A stretch of DNA of 64,000 nt from Streptomyces sp. MNU76 (GTDB lineage Bacteria > Actinomycetota > Actinomycetes > Streptomycetales > Streptomycetaceae): contig NZ_JAJKLK010000022.1 of assembly GCF_020982545.1 (NCBI RefSeq), forward strand, positions 124,001 to 188,000, given 5' to 3'. The notes below the pieces were generated by a model. The model searched no databases. It was not told where the DNA came from and worked only from the letters and a program-made list of their open reading frames with translations. The position numbers and the translations under genes are program-made. Below, one piece after another: positions 46,332 to 54,133 of this stretch. Numbering within the stretch: the stretch's first letter is position 1; every line of letters starts with the position of its first letter.

Positions 46332-47753
46332 TCAGGCACTTGACCGTGCGCCACGACCAATAAGTTCCACCAGCGCCCATCCGGCGAGCGTCATGGCCAC
46401 GGCCACCGGAGCACTGACCTGGACGGCGATCAACAGGGCCGTACGCCCCTCGAACAGCCCGCCGAACCCGACCATGGAGAGCCCCAGCACCCCGAACAGA
46501 CACAGCGTCGCCCCAAGGGCCGCGGCGGGCCCCGAATACGCCTCCGACCTGCGGAAACTGCTCAAGCCGCTCGGCCGAGACGGTTCGGAGGGGCGGGCCG
46601 CGGGCCGCTCGAAGCGCCGGAAGGCGGCGACGAGAACCGCCGTGAGAACGGCCGCGGCCCCGATCCGCAGGGGCAGTTGGGCCCACCAGGCGCCCGTCGC
46701 GGGCGTCGGCAGGTCGACGTCCAGGGCGAGCAGCACGCCGTACACCCCGAGCATGGCCGAAAGATGCCATAGGAACGCGGTCATGGAGATGCCGTTGGCC
46801 GCCACGACCGTGCGCCACACCTTCGGTCGCTCCAGCCACCGAGCGACGGGTCGGCGCACCCACTCCACCGCGCCGACCAGCCACAGCCCGTGGCACAGCA
46901 GCGCGAAGGTCGGCGGCGCCATGTTCGACACCTTCTCGCCCGGCATCCCGACCATCGACAGCGGATACGGCCCGTACGCCACCAGCAGCGCGGCCCCCGC
47001 GAGCCCGGCACCGGCGAGCAGATACGGCCGGGTCAGCCGTCCGTCGGCGCGCAGGAACCCGAGTTGATGGATCGCGAGCCACACGAAGGCGAAGTTGAGG
47101 AACTCGACGAACGGCACGTCCAGCACGAACCGCAGTACGTCCACGACTGCGGCGGCCGCGACGAGCGCCCCGAACGCGCCCCAGCCGAACCGCTCGTGCA
47201 GCTTCAGCAGCGGCGGGGTGAAGGTGACCATCGCGAGATAGATCCCGATGAACCACAGCGGTTGCGTGACCAGCCGCAGCGCCACGTCGAGCAATCCGCC
47301 GCCGACGCCCGCCAGATGGAGGAGAACGGCCGCGGCGCCCCACACCCCTATGAAGACCATGGTGGGGCGGAGCAGCCGTTGGAGGCGGGCGCGCAGGAAG
47401 GCGGGGTAGACCGAACCCCCGTCCGGGAACCTGCGGCTGAGCGAACGGTAGGAGAGGGCGTGGGAGAAGCCGCCGACGAAGAAGAACACCGGCATGATCT
47501 GCAAGGCCCAGGTGAGGACTTGGAGCTTCGGCTCGACGGCGAGGAGGTTGCCCACCTCCACCTGGCCGTCGGCGCCGGTCGTGACCGCGGCCATCAACCA
47601 GTGCCCGAGCACGACCGTGCCGAGGGAGGCGACGCGGAGCAGGTCGACGTAGCGGTCCCTGTCGGCCGGGGTGGCGGCGGCGAGTTCACGCGCACTCACG
47701 CTCGCGCTCGCGGCGGCCCTTGCGCCGGCTGTTGCGCCGGCTGTTGCGGTCAT
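46332..47753 (-). CDS. acyltransferase 3 family membrane protein
   Basis: A 473-residue protein with about ten membrane segments. The family signature lies after a low-complexity Ala-rich N-terminus: RDRYVDLLRVASLGTVVLGHW (with R and H), followed by QIMPVFFFVGGF and LQRLLRPTMVF. These are the motifs of OafA-type O-acyltransferases that modify sugars or lipids at the cell surface. The usual C-terminal SGNH domain is absent. It starts at ATG 47753, 67 bases after ispE. Confidence 0.9.
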   Translation of the reverse strand: MTATAGATAGARAAASASVSARELAAATPADRDRYVDLLRVASLGTVVLGHWLMAAVTTGADGQVEVGNLLAVEPKLQVLTWALQIMPVFFFVGGFSHALSYRSLSRRFPDGGSVYPAFLRARLQRLLRPTMVFIGVWGAAAVLLHLAGVGGGLLDVALRLVTQPLWFIGIYLAMVTFTPPLLKLHERFGWGAFGALVAAAAVVDVLRFVLDVPFVEFLNFAFVWLAIHQLGFLRADGRLTRPYLLAGAGLAGAALLVAYGPYPLSMVGMPGEKVSNMAPPTFALLCHGLWLVGAVEWVRRPVARWLERPKVWRTVVAANGISMTAFLWHLSAMLGVYGVLLALDVDLPTPATGAWWAQLPLRIGAAAVLTAVLVAAFRRFERPAARPSEPSRPSGLSSFRRSEAYSGPAAALGATLCLFGVLGLSMVGFGGLFEGRTALLIAVQVSAPVAVAMTLAGWALVELIGRGARSSA

Positions 47754-47820
47754 GGGAGTACGGTCGCGCGGGCGCCGGGGTGGGCGGCAGCGCTCCCGTA
47801 CTCAAGTCACGTCTGAGTAC

Positions 47821-48750
47821 CTACGGTTGTCCGTCCTGATCCGCGGCCCTCTGGACCACGGTGGCTCCCGGCGCGGGTGAGGCGGCGACGCGCGCGGCCT
47901 TGCACGTACCGGACGCGAGGAGCCCGTCGGCGACGGCGCGGGCCGACTCCACGTCCCGGGTGAGGAAGGCCGTGGTCGGGCCCGAGCCGGAGACGAGCGC
48001 GGCGAGCGCGCCGGCCGCGAGGCCCTCGGCGAGGGTGTCGGACAGCTTCGGGAAGAGGGAGAGGGCGGCGGGCTGGAGGCCGTTGGAGCCCGGCAGGAAC
48101 GCGGCGAGCGCGTCCAGGTCCCCCTTGGCGAGCGCGTCGAGCAGCACCGGGGAGGCGACGGGCTCGGGGACGTCGTCGTGCTCGTGGAGCCGGTCGAACT
48201 CGCGGTAGACGGCGGGCGTGGAGAGACCGCCGTCGGCGACCGCGAACACCCAGTGGAAGGTCCCGCCCACGTCGAGGGTCTGGAGCCGCTCACCCCGCCC
48301 GGTCCCGAGGGCGGCCCCGCCCACCAGGCTGAACGGCACGTCGCTGCCCAACTCGGCGCAGATGTCGAGAAGTTCGGCGCGCGAGGCGTTCGTGCCCCAC
48401 AGTGTGTCGCAGGCGAGGAGCGCGCCGGCCGCGTCCGCGCTGCCGCCGGCCATGCCGCCGGCGACGGGGATGTCCTTGGCGATGTGGAGGTGGACGGCGG
48501 GCTCGATGCCGTGCCGCGCCGCCAGCGCGAGGGCGGCGCGGGCGGCGAGGTTCGTGCGGTCCAGGGGGACCTGCTCGGCGCCGGGGCCCTCGCAGGTGAC
48601 GGTGAGTTCGTCGGCGGGGGTGGCGGTGACCTCGTCGTACAGCCCGACGGCGAGGAAGACGTTGGCCAGGTCGTGGAACCCGTCGGGCCGGGCGCCGCCG
48701 ACCGCGAGCTGCACGTTGACCTTGGCGGGAACGCGAACGGTGACGCTCAC
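47821..48750 (-). CDS. ispE: 4-diphosphocytidyl-2-C-methyl-D-erythritol kinase
   Basis: A 309-residue GHMP kinase of the MEP isoprenoid pathway. VTVRVPAKVNVQLAVGG opens it, the ATP loop is PVAGGMAGGSADAAGALL (about 95-112), and the third motif is ALVSGSGPTTAFL. GTG 48750 has GAGGAG 11 bases upstream; the next GTG four codons earlier is too close to that site. The start overlaps the stop of a 22-codon frame, which itself overlaps the ksgA stop, so translation of the three may be coupled. The ksgA-ispE order is common in actinobacteria. Confidence 0.95.
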   Translation of the reverse strand: MSVTVRVPAKVNVQLAVGGARPDGFHDLANVFLAVGLYDEVTATPADELTVTCEGPGAEQVPLDRTNLAARAALALAARHGIEPAVHLHIAKDIPVAGGMAGGSADAAGALLACDTLWGTNASRAELLDICAELGSDVPFSLVGGAALGTGRGERLQTLDVGGTFHWVFAVADGGLSTPAVYREFDRLHEHDDVPEPVASPVLLDALAKGDLDALAAFLPGSNGLQPAALSLFPKLSDTLAEGLAAGALAALVSGSGPTTAFLTRDVESARAVADGLLASGTCKAARVAASPAPGATVVQRAADQDGQP

Positions 48751-48815
48751 GGCTTGGGGCACTCCTCGGGGTGGGCCTTGTGGTGGACCTTGGGGTGAAC
48801 CCTGTGGTCCGTCAT
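48747..48815 (-). CDS. 22-residue His-rich ORF bridging ksgA and ispE
   Basis: ATG 48815 overlaps the ksgA stop by four bases (ATGA) and the TGA ends inside the GTGA that starts ispE. The product MTDHRVHPKVHHKAHPEECP plus KP has six His and one Cys. No family known to me. The double overlap suggests that ribosomes pass through it from ksgA to ispE; the peptide may have no function of its own. Confidence 0.45.
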   Translation of the reverse strand: MTDHRVHPKVHHKAHPEECPKP

Positions 48816-49690
48816 GCGACGGTTCCCTCGGTGACGCGGTTCTCGGCGATGGCGGCGAACTCCTCGACCGTCAGGGACTCGCCGCGGGCCTGCGGGGAGA
48901 CCCCGGCGGCGACGAGGGCGGCCTCGGCGGCGGCCGCGGAACCGGCCCACCCGGCGAGAGCGGCCCGCAGGGTCTTGCGCCGCTGGGCGAAAGCCGCGTC
49001 GACGACCGCGAACACGTCCCGCCGGGCGGCGGTGGTCTTGATCGGCTCCGTGCGGCGGACCAGGGAGACGAGCCCGCTGTCCACGTTCGGCGCCGGCCAG
49101 AAGACGTTCCGTCCGATCGCCCCGGCCCGCTTGACCTCCGCGTACCAGTTGGCCTTCACCGACGGCACGCCGTAGACCTTCGAGCCCGGCCCGGCGGCCA
49201 GCCGGTCGGCGACCTCGGCCTGGACCATCACGAGGGTGCGCTCGATGGTCGGGAAGGTCTCGAGCATGTGCAGCAGCACGGGGACGGCGACGTTGTAGGG
49301 GAGGTTCGCGACGAGGGCGGTGGGGGCGGGGCCGGGGAGTTCCGTCACGTCCATCGCGTCGGAGTGGACGAGGGCGAAGCGGGCGGCGCGGGTGGGCATG
49401 CGGGCGGCGATCGTCGCGGGCAGCGCGGCGGCGAGGACGTCGTCGATCTCGACGGCCGTGACCCGGTCCGCCACCTCCAGCAGGGCGAGGGTGAGCGAGC
49501 CGAGACCCGGGCCCACCTCGACGACGGTGTCCTCCGGGCGGACGTCCGCGGTCCGCACGATGCGGCGAACCGTGTTCGCGTCGATCACGAAGTTCTGGCC
49601 GCGCTGCTTGGTCGGACGCACACCGAGCGCGGCGGCGAGTTCGCGGATGTCGGCGGGGCCGAGGAGGGCGTCGGGGGAGGGGCTGCTCAC
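48812..49690 (-). CDS. ksgA: 16S rRNA (adenine1518/1519-N6)-dimethyltransferase
   Basis: A 292-residue rRNA methyltransferase of ribosome assembly. SAM motif I is VVEVGPGLGSLTLALL, motif IV LVANLPYNVAVPVL (N-L-P-Y), and KQRGQNFVIDANTVRRIV precedes them. The positively charged C-terminal domain (RRKTLRAALAGWAG) is present. GTG 49690 opens the frame with SSPSPDALLGPAD; the frame further up is repeat sequence. It overlaps the mini-ORF that leads into ispE. Confidence 0.95.
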   Translation of the reverse strand: MSSPSPDALLGPADIRELAAALGVRPTKQRGQNFVIDANTVRRIVRTADVRPEDTVVEVGPGLGSLTLALLEVADRVTAVEIDDVLAAALPATIAARMPTRAARFALVHSDAMDVTELPGPAPTALVANLPYNVAVPVLLHMLETFPTIERTLVMVQAEVADRLAAGPGSKVYGVPSVKANWYAEVKRAGAIGRNVFWPAPNVDSGLVSLVRRTEPIKTTAARRDVFAVVDAAFAQRRKTLRAALAGWAGSAAAAEAALVAAGVSPQARGESLTVEEFAAIAENRVTEGTVA

Positions 49691-49739
49691 GGCACCAGGG
49701 TACGGGGCGCCGCCTGATGGCTCGGGACGCCGGGTTCGT

Positions 49740-49913
49740 TGTCGGGTGCGGCCCGGTGGGGGCTTCTCGCGCAGTTCCCCGCGCCCCTGAAAGACCAGGC
49801 CCTGCGTGCCTGGAAAACGGCGGGGCTGCGGCGGATGAAAGCACGGGCGCAGCCCCTGCTTTTCAGGGGCGCGGGAACTGCGCGAACGGCCCCCACTCAC
49901 CCGCACCCGCCGA
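49740..49913. repeat. GCGCGGGGAACTGCGCGA palindromic repeat, copy F
   Basis: A full, long copy: GTCGGGTGCGGCCCGGTGGG, GCGCAGTTCCCCGCGCCCCT, an extra inner pair around 49793-49840, then TTTCAGGGGCGCGGGAACTG, CGCGAACGGCCCCCAC and CACCCGCACCCGCCGAC. It lies between the ksgA start and the rpf-like gene. Confidence 0.85.
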
Positions 49914-49942
49914 CGGACCCGGCGCCCCGAACCCCACGCGCC

Positions 49943-51252
49943 CTACCCCCGAAGCCGCGCCCCACAATGCGGCCACGGACTCGCCCCCGCTGCACATACA
50001 GCTTCTTCGCCCGCATCGTCTGCTCCGCCGCCGGCGTCCTGGGGCCGCCCGCTCCCCCCGAGACTCCGCCATGTCCCGGTGTCGAACTGGTACAGCCCCC
50101 CGTACGTCCCGGAAGGATCGACCGCGTTCGGCCGCCCTCCCGACTCGCACGCGGCGAGACCGCCCCAGTTCAACCCCTCCGCCCCGCCACGGACGTCGGC
50201 ATCGCCTTCGTCCCCACCTTCACCACCTGCTCCCGCGGCTCACGAACCACCTCCGTCCGCACCAGCCGCGGCCGCTGCCGCACCCCGTTGACCGCCCGGA
50301 GCGCGTACGTGACCCGCCGCACCCCCGGACGCCCGGCCCGCTCCACGACCTCCGTGCCCCGGAAGAGCGAGGGGTCCTCGGTGCGGCGGACCCGGAACGG
50401 AATCGGCACCTCCCGGACCTCCTCGGACCCGGTCACCCGCAGCACGGTCACCGTCTGCCCGTCCCGGGGGAAGCTCGACCACGCGACCGAGGTGGTGTCC
50501 TCCCCGCGCAGGGTGACCCCGGCCTGCTCCACGGCCTCCCCCACGGTCGCCGCGTTCGTACGGATCGTCCGCGCCCGCCCGTCCGCCAGGATCGTGACGG
50601 TGCGCTCGGTACGGACGTCCAGCTCCAGCCCCGCCCGCCCGATCCGCCGGGAGCGCGACGTCGACACGTACGCGCCCTCCGCACGCACCCCGAGCTGCTG
50701 AAGCGCCCCGTCCACCGTGTGGGCGGTCGTCCACACCTTGCGCCGCTGCCCGTCGAGGGTGAGGGCCACGGGACGCCCGTAGTGCACGGCGACCTCGTCC
50801 CCGCTGCTCAGCGGCGTACCAGGGGCGGGCGCGACGACGTCGTGCGCGCCGAGGGCGACCCCTTCGTCGGCGAGCAGTTCGGTGACGTCGTCGGCGAAGG
50901 TGTGCAGTGTGCGGGGCCGCCCGTCGACGGTCAGCTCGATCGCCTTGTCCTTCGCCACGAACGCGGAGGTGCCCCCCGCGAGAAAGGCCACCACCAGGGC
51001 CTGCGGCACCAGCCGCCGCAGCGAACCGGGCCGGTCGGCCGCCCGCCGACGCCGCACGGCCCGCCGGGATCCGCTCCGGCCACCGCTTCCCTCCTCCCGC
51101 TCTCCCACGGCCTCCTGGGCGAGCCGGTCCTCGTAGGCGGGCCGGTAGGTGTCCGGGTAGTCCGGGCGGTCGTCAGGGTGGTGGTCCGGGTGCACCCCGT
51201 AGGGCAGGGTCTCGGCCTCGTACGGCGACTGCGGCGACTGCGCATGGCTCAC
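49943..51252 (-). pseudogene. resuscitation-promoting factor (RpfB-like), several frameshifts
   Basis: ATG 51252 opens a Pro/Asp/Tyr-rich cytoplasmic part, then a membrane anchor at about 83-105 (PQALVVAFLAGGTSAFVA). Three DUF348 repeats (LTVDGRPRTLHTFADDV, LTLDGQRRKVWTTAHTV, VTILADGRARTIRTNAATV) and a G5 domain follow. One base is missing near 50190; past it the catalytic, lysozyme-like Rpf domain reads GLNWGGLAACESGGRPNAVD, then TYGGLYQFDTGTWRSLGG, with the Glu of ACESGG. Two further indels, near 50030 and 49985, leave QTMRAKKLYVQRG out of frame before the end PWPHCGARLRG. Rpf enzymes cleave peptidoglycan to restart growth of dormant cells or spores. The same-type slips suggest sequencing error. 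Confidence 0.85.
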
Positions 51253-51407
51253 GACGACACGCTCCAGAGGGGATCCGGGTCCGGGTCGGGCGACGTGAAC
51301 CTAGCGGACTCCGGTCACCCTCCAAAGCAACGCGGTCACTCAGTGTCGCGACACGGGCCACTGATCATCTTTTTGGGGCCCCCGGACGGCCTACGGAACG
51401 TGACCCC

Positions 51408-52283
51408 TCAGTAATCGAACGCCCTCGCCGTGTTCGCCGCGATCGCCGTCGCCAGCGCCTCCTCGTCGATGCCCCGCACCGCGGCCATCGCCCGAACCGT
51501 GACCGGAATGAGATACGGCGCGTTGGGCCGTCCGCGGTACGGCGCGGGGGTCAAAAAGGGCGCGTCGGTCTCCACGAGGACGAGTTCGAGGGGCGCGACG
51601 GCGAGCGCGTCGCGCAGCGGCTGGGCGTTCTTGAACGTCATGTTGCCGGCGAAGGACATGAAGTAGCCGTGCGCGGCGCAGACCGCCGCCATCTCCGCGT
51701 CGCCGGAGTAGCAGTGGAAGACGGTCCGCTCGGGAGCGCCCTCCTCCTTCAGGATCCGCAACACGTCGTCGTGGGCGTCGCGGTCGTGGATGACCAGCGC
51801 CTTGCCGTGCCGTTTGGCGATCTCGATGTGCGCGCGGAAGGACCGCTCCTGGGCGGCCTTGCCCTCCGGCCCGGTCCTGAAGTAGTCGAGCCCCGTCTCC
51901 CCGACACCCTTGACCTGCGGCAACGCGGCCAGCCGGTCGATCTCGGCGAGGGCGTCGTCGAGCGCCGCGTCCCCGCCGGGCGTCCGTGCGCCCTGGCGGG
52001 ACCAGCCGTCCGGGTCGCCGTGGACGATGCGCGGCGCCTCGTTCGGGTGCAGCGCGACGGTCGCGTGCACGGCCTCGTACCGCTCAGCCGTCTCGGCGGC
52101 CCAGCGCGAGCCCTTGATGTCGCAGCCGACCTGGACGACCGTCGTCACTCCCACGGAGGCGGCCTTCGCGAGGCCCTCCTCGACGGTGCCGGACTGCATG
52201 TCCAGATGGGTGTGCGAATCGGCGACCGGCACCCGGAGGGGTTCGGGGAGCGGGGGCGCGGCGTTCTTGTCGTTCGAGGGCAT
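51408..52283 (-). CDS. TatD family metal-dependent DNase
   Basis: A 291-residue TIM-barrel hydrolase. Metal ligands: DSHTHLDM (H-x-H) near residue 24, the Glu in VGETGLDYFR, HDRDAHDD and the His in FHCYSGD, and the late Asp in VETDAPFLTP. This is a complete TatD set. TatD proteins act as 3'-5' exonucleases in DNA repair. The gene is often found next to rpf and ksgA in actinobacteria. Its start codon lies inside a perfect inverted repeat (52278-52329). Confidence 0.93.
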   Translation of the reverse strand: MPSNDKNAAPPLPEPLRVPVADSHTHLDMQSGTVEEGLAKAASVGVTTVVQVGCDIKGSRWAAETAERYEAVHATVALHPNEAPRIVHGDPDGWSRQGARTPGGDAALDDALAEIDRLAALPQVKGVGETGLDYFRTGPEGKAAQERSFRAHIEIAKRHGKALVIHDRDAHDDVLRILKEEGAPERTVFHCYSGDAEMAAVCAAHGYFMSFAGNMTFKNAQPLRDALAVAPLELVLVETDAPFLTPAPYRGRPNAPYLIPVTVRAMAAVRGIDEEALATAIAANTARAFDY

Positions 52284-52329
52284 GCCCCGATCCTACGAAT
52301 CGCATGAATCGCACGATCGGGGCATGCCC
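52278..52329. promoter_or_regulatory. perfect 15-bp inverted repeat across the TatD start
   Basis: GGGCATGCCCCGATC (52278-52292) and GATCGGGGCATGCCC (52315-52329) are exact inverse copies around a 22-base loop, in which GAATCGCA occurs twice. The left arm contains the TatD start codon; the right arm ends 20 bases after the stop of the upstream gene. It may end that transcript or hide the TatD start in the mRNA. Confidence 0.75.
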
Positions 52330-52349
52330 TACAGGCGCGCCGGGGGAGG

Positions 52350-52766
52350 TCAGCTCGCCTTGCGGTGGAACGGGTGCAGGAGGTCGGACAGGTGCCAGTG
52401 GTGGTGGTCCTGCGGCTGTTCCCGGGACTCCGCCGCCGCCGGGGTGTCGGTGTCCGCCGCCGGGCGGGGCTTCGGCAGATGCCGGCGACGCTCGGCGTCC
52501 CGCACCGACGACACCTGGCCCGCCCGCATGATCCGGACGACATGACCGTCGCAGTTCTGGCACGTGGGCCGGGACAGCGGGGACGGCACGACCGTGCCGT
52601 CGGCCACGTACATCACGAAGTCACGCCCCTGGGCGTCGTTGTGGTGCTCTATCTCGTACGACTGCTCCCAGCCGTACCCGCACCGCATGCAGGCGAAGGC
52701 GTACGACTCGTGAACGACGGCGGTGGCGGTGTCGCGCAGCATCGCGCGCTCTGCGATCTCGGTCAT
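52350..52766 (-). CDS. zinc-ribbon protein of unknown function
   Basis: A 138-residue protein with two Cys pairs, C-M-R-C in FACMRCGYGWEQSYE and C-Q-N-C in RPTCQNCDGHVVR, that make a zinc ribbon split by about 35 residues. A charged linker and a His-rich tail (DHHHWHLSDLLHPFHRK) follow. The N-terminus MTEIAERAMLRDTATAVVH is well formed and AGGAG lies upstream. I know it as a conserved actinobacterial hypothetical; no role is established. Confidence 0.8.
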   Translation of the reverse strand: MTEIAERAMLRDTATAVVHESYAFACMRCGYGWEQSYEIEHHNDAQGRDFVMYVADGTVVPSPLSRPTCQNCDGHVVRIMRAGQVSSVRDAERRRHLPKPRPAADTDTPAAAESREQPQDHHHWHLSDLLHPFHRKAS

Positions 52767-52959
52767 TGCCAGCTCCTCTTGTCCGCTGGACGGTGGGGAC
52801 GTGACGTGTACGTCCTCACCACCCAGTGGACGCCTTCACGGACCTGGAGGGCACCCCATCTGCCGACTGTTGAAGGGCATTTGGCCTCCCCTTGTGGGAA
52901 GCCCGTCCGTAGGAGGGCTGCGCTTTGCTCGGCTTTGCCGCGGCATGGGTCCGACCGGT

Positions 52960-53055
52960 TGTCGGGTGCGGGGGTGGGCCGGAGAAGCAGGGCGCAGCCC
53001 GCTTTCCAGGGGCGCGGGAACTGCGCGAGAAGCCCCCACCCACCCGCACCCGCCG
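52960..53055. repeat. GCGCGGGGAACTGCGCGA palindromic repeat, copy G
   Basis: GTCGGGTGCGGGGGTGGGCC leads into CCAGGGGCGCGGGAACTGCG, then CGAGAAGCCCCCACCCACCC and GCACCCGCCGTCG. The left core arm is reduced; the right arm is complete. It lies after the rsmI stop and before the zinc-ribbon gene. Confidence 0.75.
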
Positions 53056-53076
53056 TCGAACCCGCACCCCCGCCCC

Positions 53077-53928
53077 TCAGGCGCCCCGGCCCACATCCCG
53101 CTTCGCGGCCACCACCGCGTCGAAAACCACCCGCTTCGGCACCCCGCCTCCACCGCGACCGCGGCGATCGCCTCCTTGCGCCGCTCCCCGGCCTCCTCCC
53201 GCACCCGCACCCGCCGCACCAACTCCTCCGCGCTCCTCCGGCCCCTTCTCCGGCGCCCCTCGACCACCACGGTGATCTCCCCTGCGCACCCCGTCCGCCG
53301 CCCACTCGGCCAGCTCCCCGAGCGGCCCCCGCCTGACCTCCTCGTACGTCTTGGTCAACTCACGGCACACCGCGGCCCGCCGCCCCGCGCCGAACACCTC
53401 GGCCATCGCCGCGAGCGTGGCGTCCAGCCGGTGGGGCGCCTCGAAGTACACGAGCGTGCGCCGGTCCTCCGCGACCTCGCGCAGCCGGGCGAGCCGCTCC
53501 CCGGCCTTGCGCGGCGGGAACCCCTCGAAGCAGAACCGGTCGACGGGCAGCCCGGACAGCGCGAGGGCGGTGAGGACGGCGGAGGGGCCGGGTACGGCGG
53601 TGACCCGGATGTCCTTCTCCACGGCGGCGGCGACCAGCCGGTACCCGGGGTCGGAGACCGACGGCATCCCCGCGTCCGTGACCAGCAGCACCCGGGCGCC
53701 GCCCACCAGCGCCTCGACGAGCTCCGGCGTACGCGCGGCCTCGTTGCCCTCGAAGTAGGAGACGATCCGCCCGCCCGGCTGCACCCCCAGCGCCTGGGTG
53801 AGCCGCCGCAGCCGCCGCGTGTCCTCGGCGGCGACGACATCCGCCCCGGCCAACTCCTGGGCGAGCCGGGGCGGCGCGTCCGTGATCTCACCGATGGGGG
53901 TACCTGCCAGCACAAGAATTCCAGTCAC
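53077..53928 (-). pseudogene. rsmI: 16S rRNA (cytidine1402-2'-O)-methyltransferase, internally frameshifted
   Basis: GTG 53928 opens VTGILVLAGTPIGEITDAP, the rsmI N-terminus (its ancestor family is tetrapyrrole methylase): VAAEDTRRLRRL, then VVAEDT-like turn, LLVTDAGMPSVSDPG and VPGPSAVLTALALSGLP follow, all in frame to about 53285. An apparent extra base there moves ITVVVEG into another frame, a further out-of-frame stretch covers the EKGPEERSAEELVRRVRVRE region, and near 53155 one missing G brings VPKRVVFDAVVAAKRDV back into the first frame. Net length is whole (283 residues). The enzyme methylates C1402 of 16S rRNA. Several slips in a G-rich tail suggest sequencing error. Confidence 0.85.
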
Positions 53929-53940
53929 CTCCCCATCCTC

Positions 53941-54045
53941 CCAGGGCCCGCCCCTGAGGGGCGCGGCCCCGAAGGGGGCGCGGGGCTGTACCGATATGCG
54001 GCTCCGCCGCGTGGGCGCGACCAGCCACAACCCACCCGCGGTCGC
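53941..54045. repeat. GCGCGGGGAACTGCGCGA-related repeat, copy H
   Basis: CCGCCCCTGAGGGGCGCGGC and CGAAGGGGGCGCGGGGC, then CGATATGCGGCTCCGCCGCG and GGGCGCGACCAGCCACAACC. The middle matches copy E (GCGGCTCCGCCG). It lies in the divergent region between rsmI and pmt. Confidence 0.6.
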
Positions 54046-54133
54046 CCTGCCTGCCACGCCCCCGACCCATTCGGCGCCCGGCCACATCCCGATCCCACGG
54101 GACTCCCACAGCCGTGTTCCCTACGATGGCGCG

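Noticed and set aside
46261..47067. 268-codon frame on + over the acyltransferase end
   Set aside because: Antisense to the acyltransferase 3 gene; composition not coding-like.
51253..51407. Possible c-di-AMP (ydaO) riboswitch upstream of the rpf-like gene
   Set aside because: Some Streptomyces rpf genes have one, but the 155-base gap here shows none of its conserved helices that I can find.
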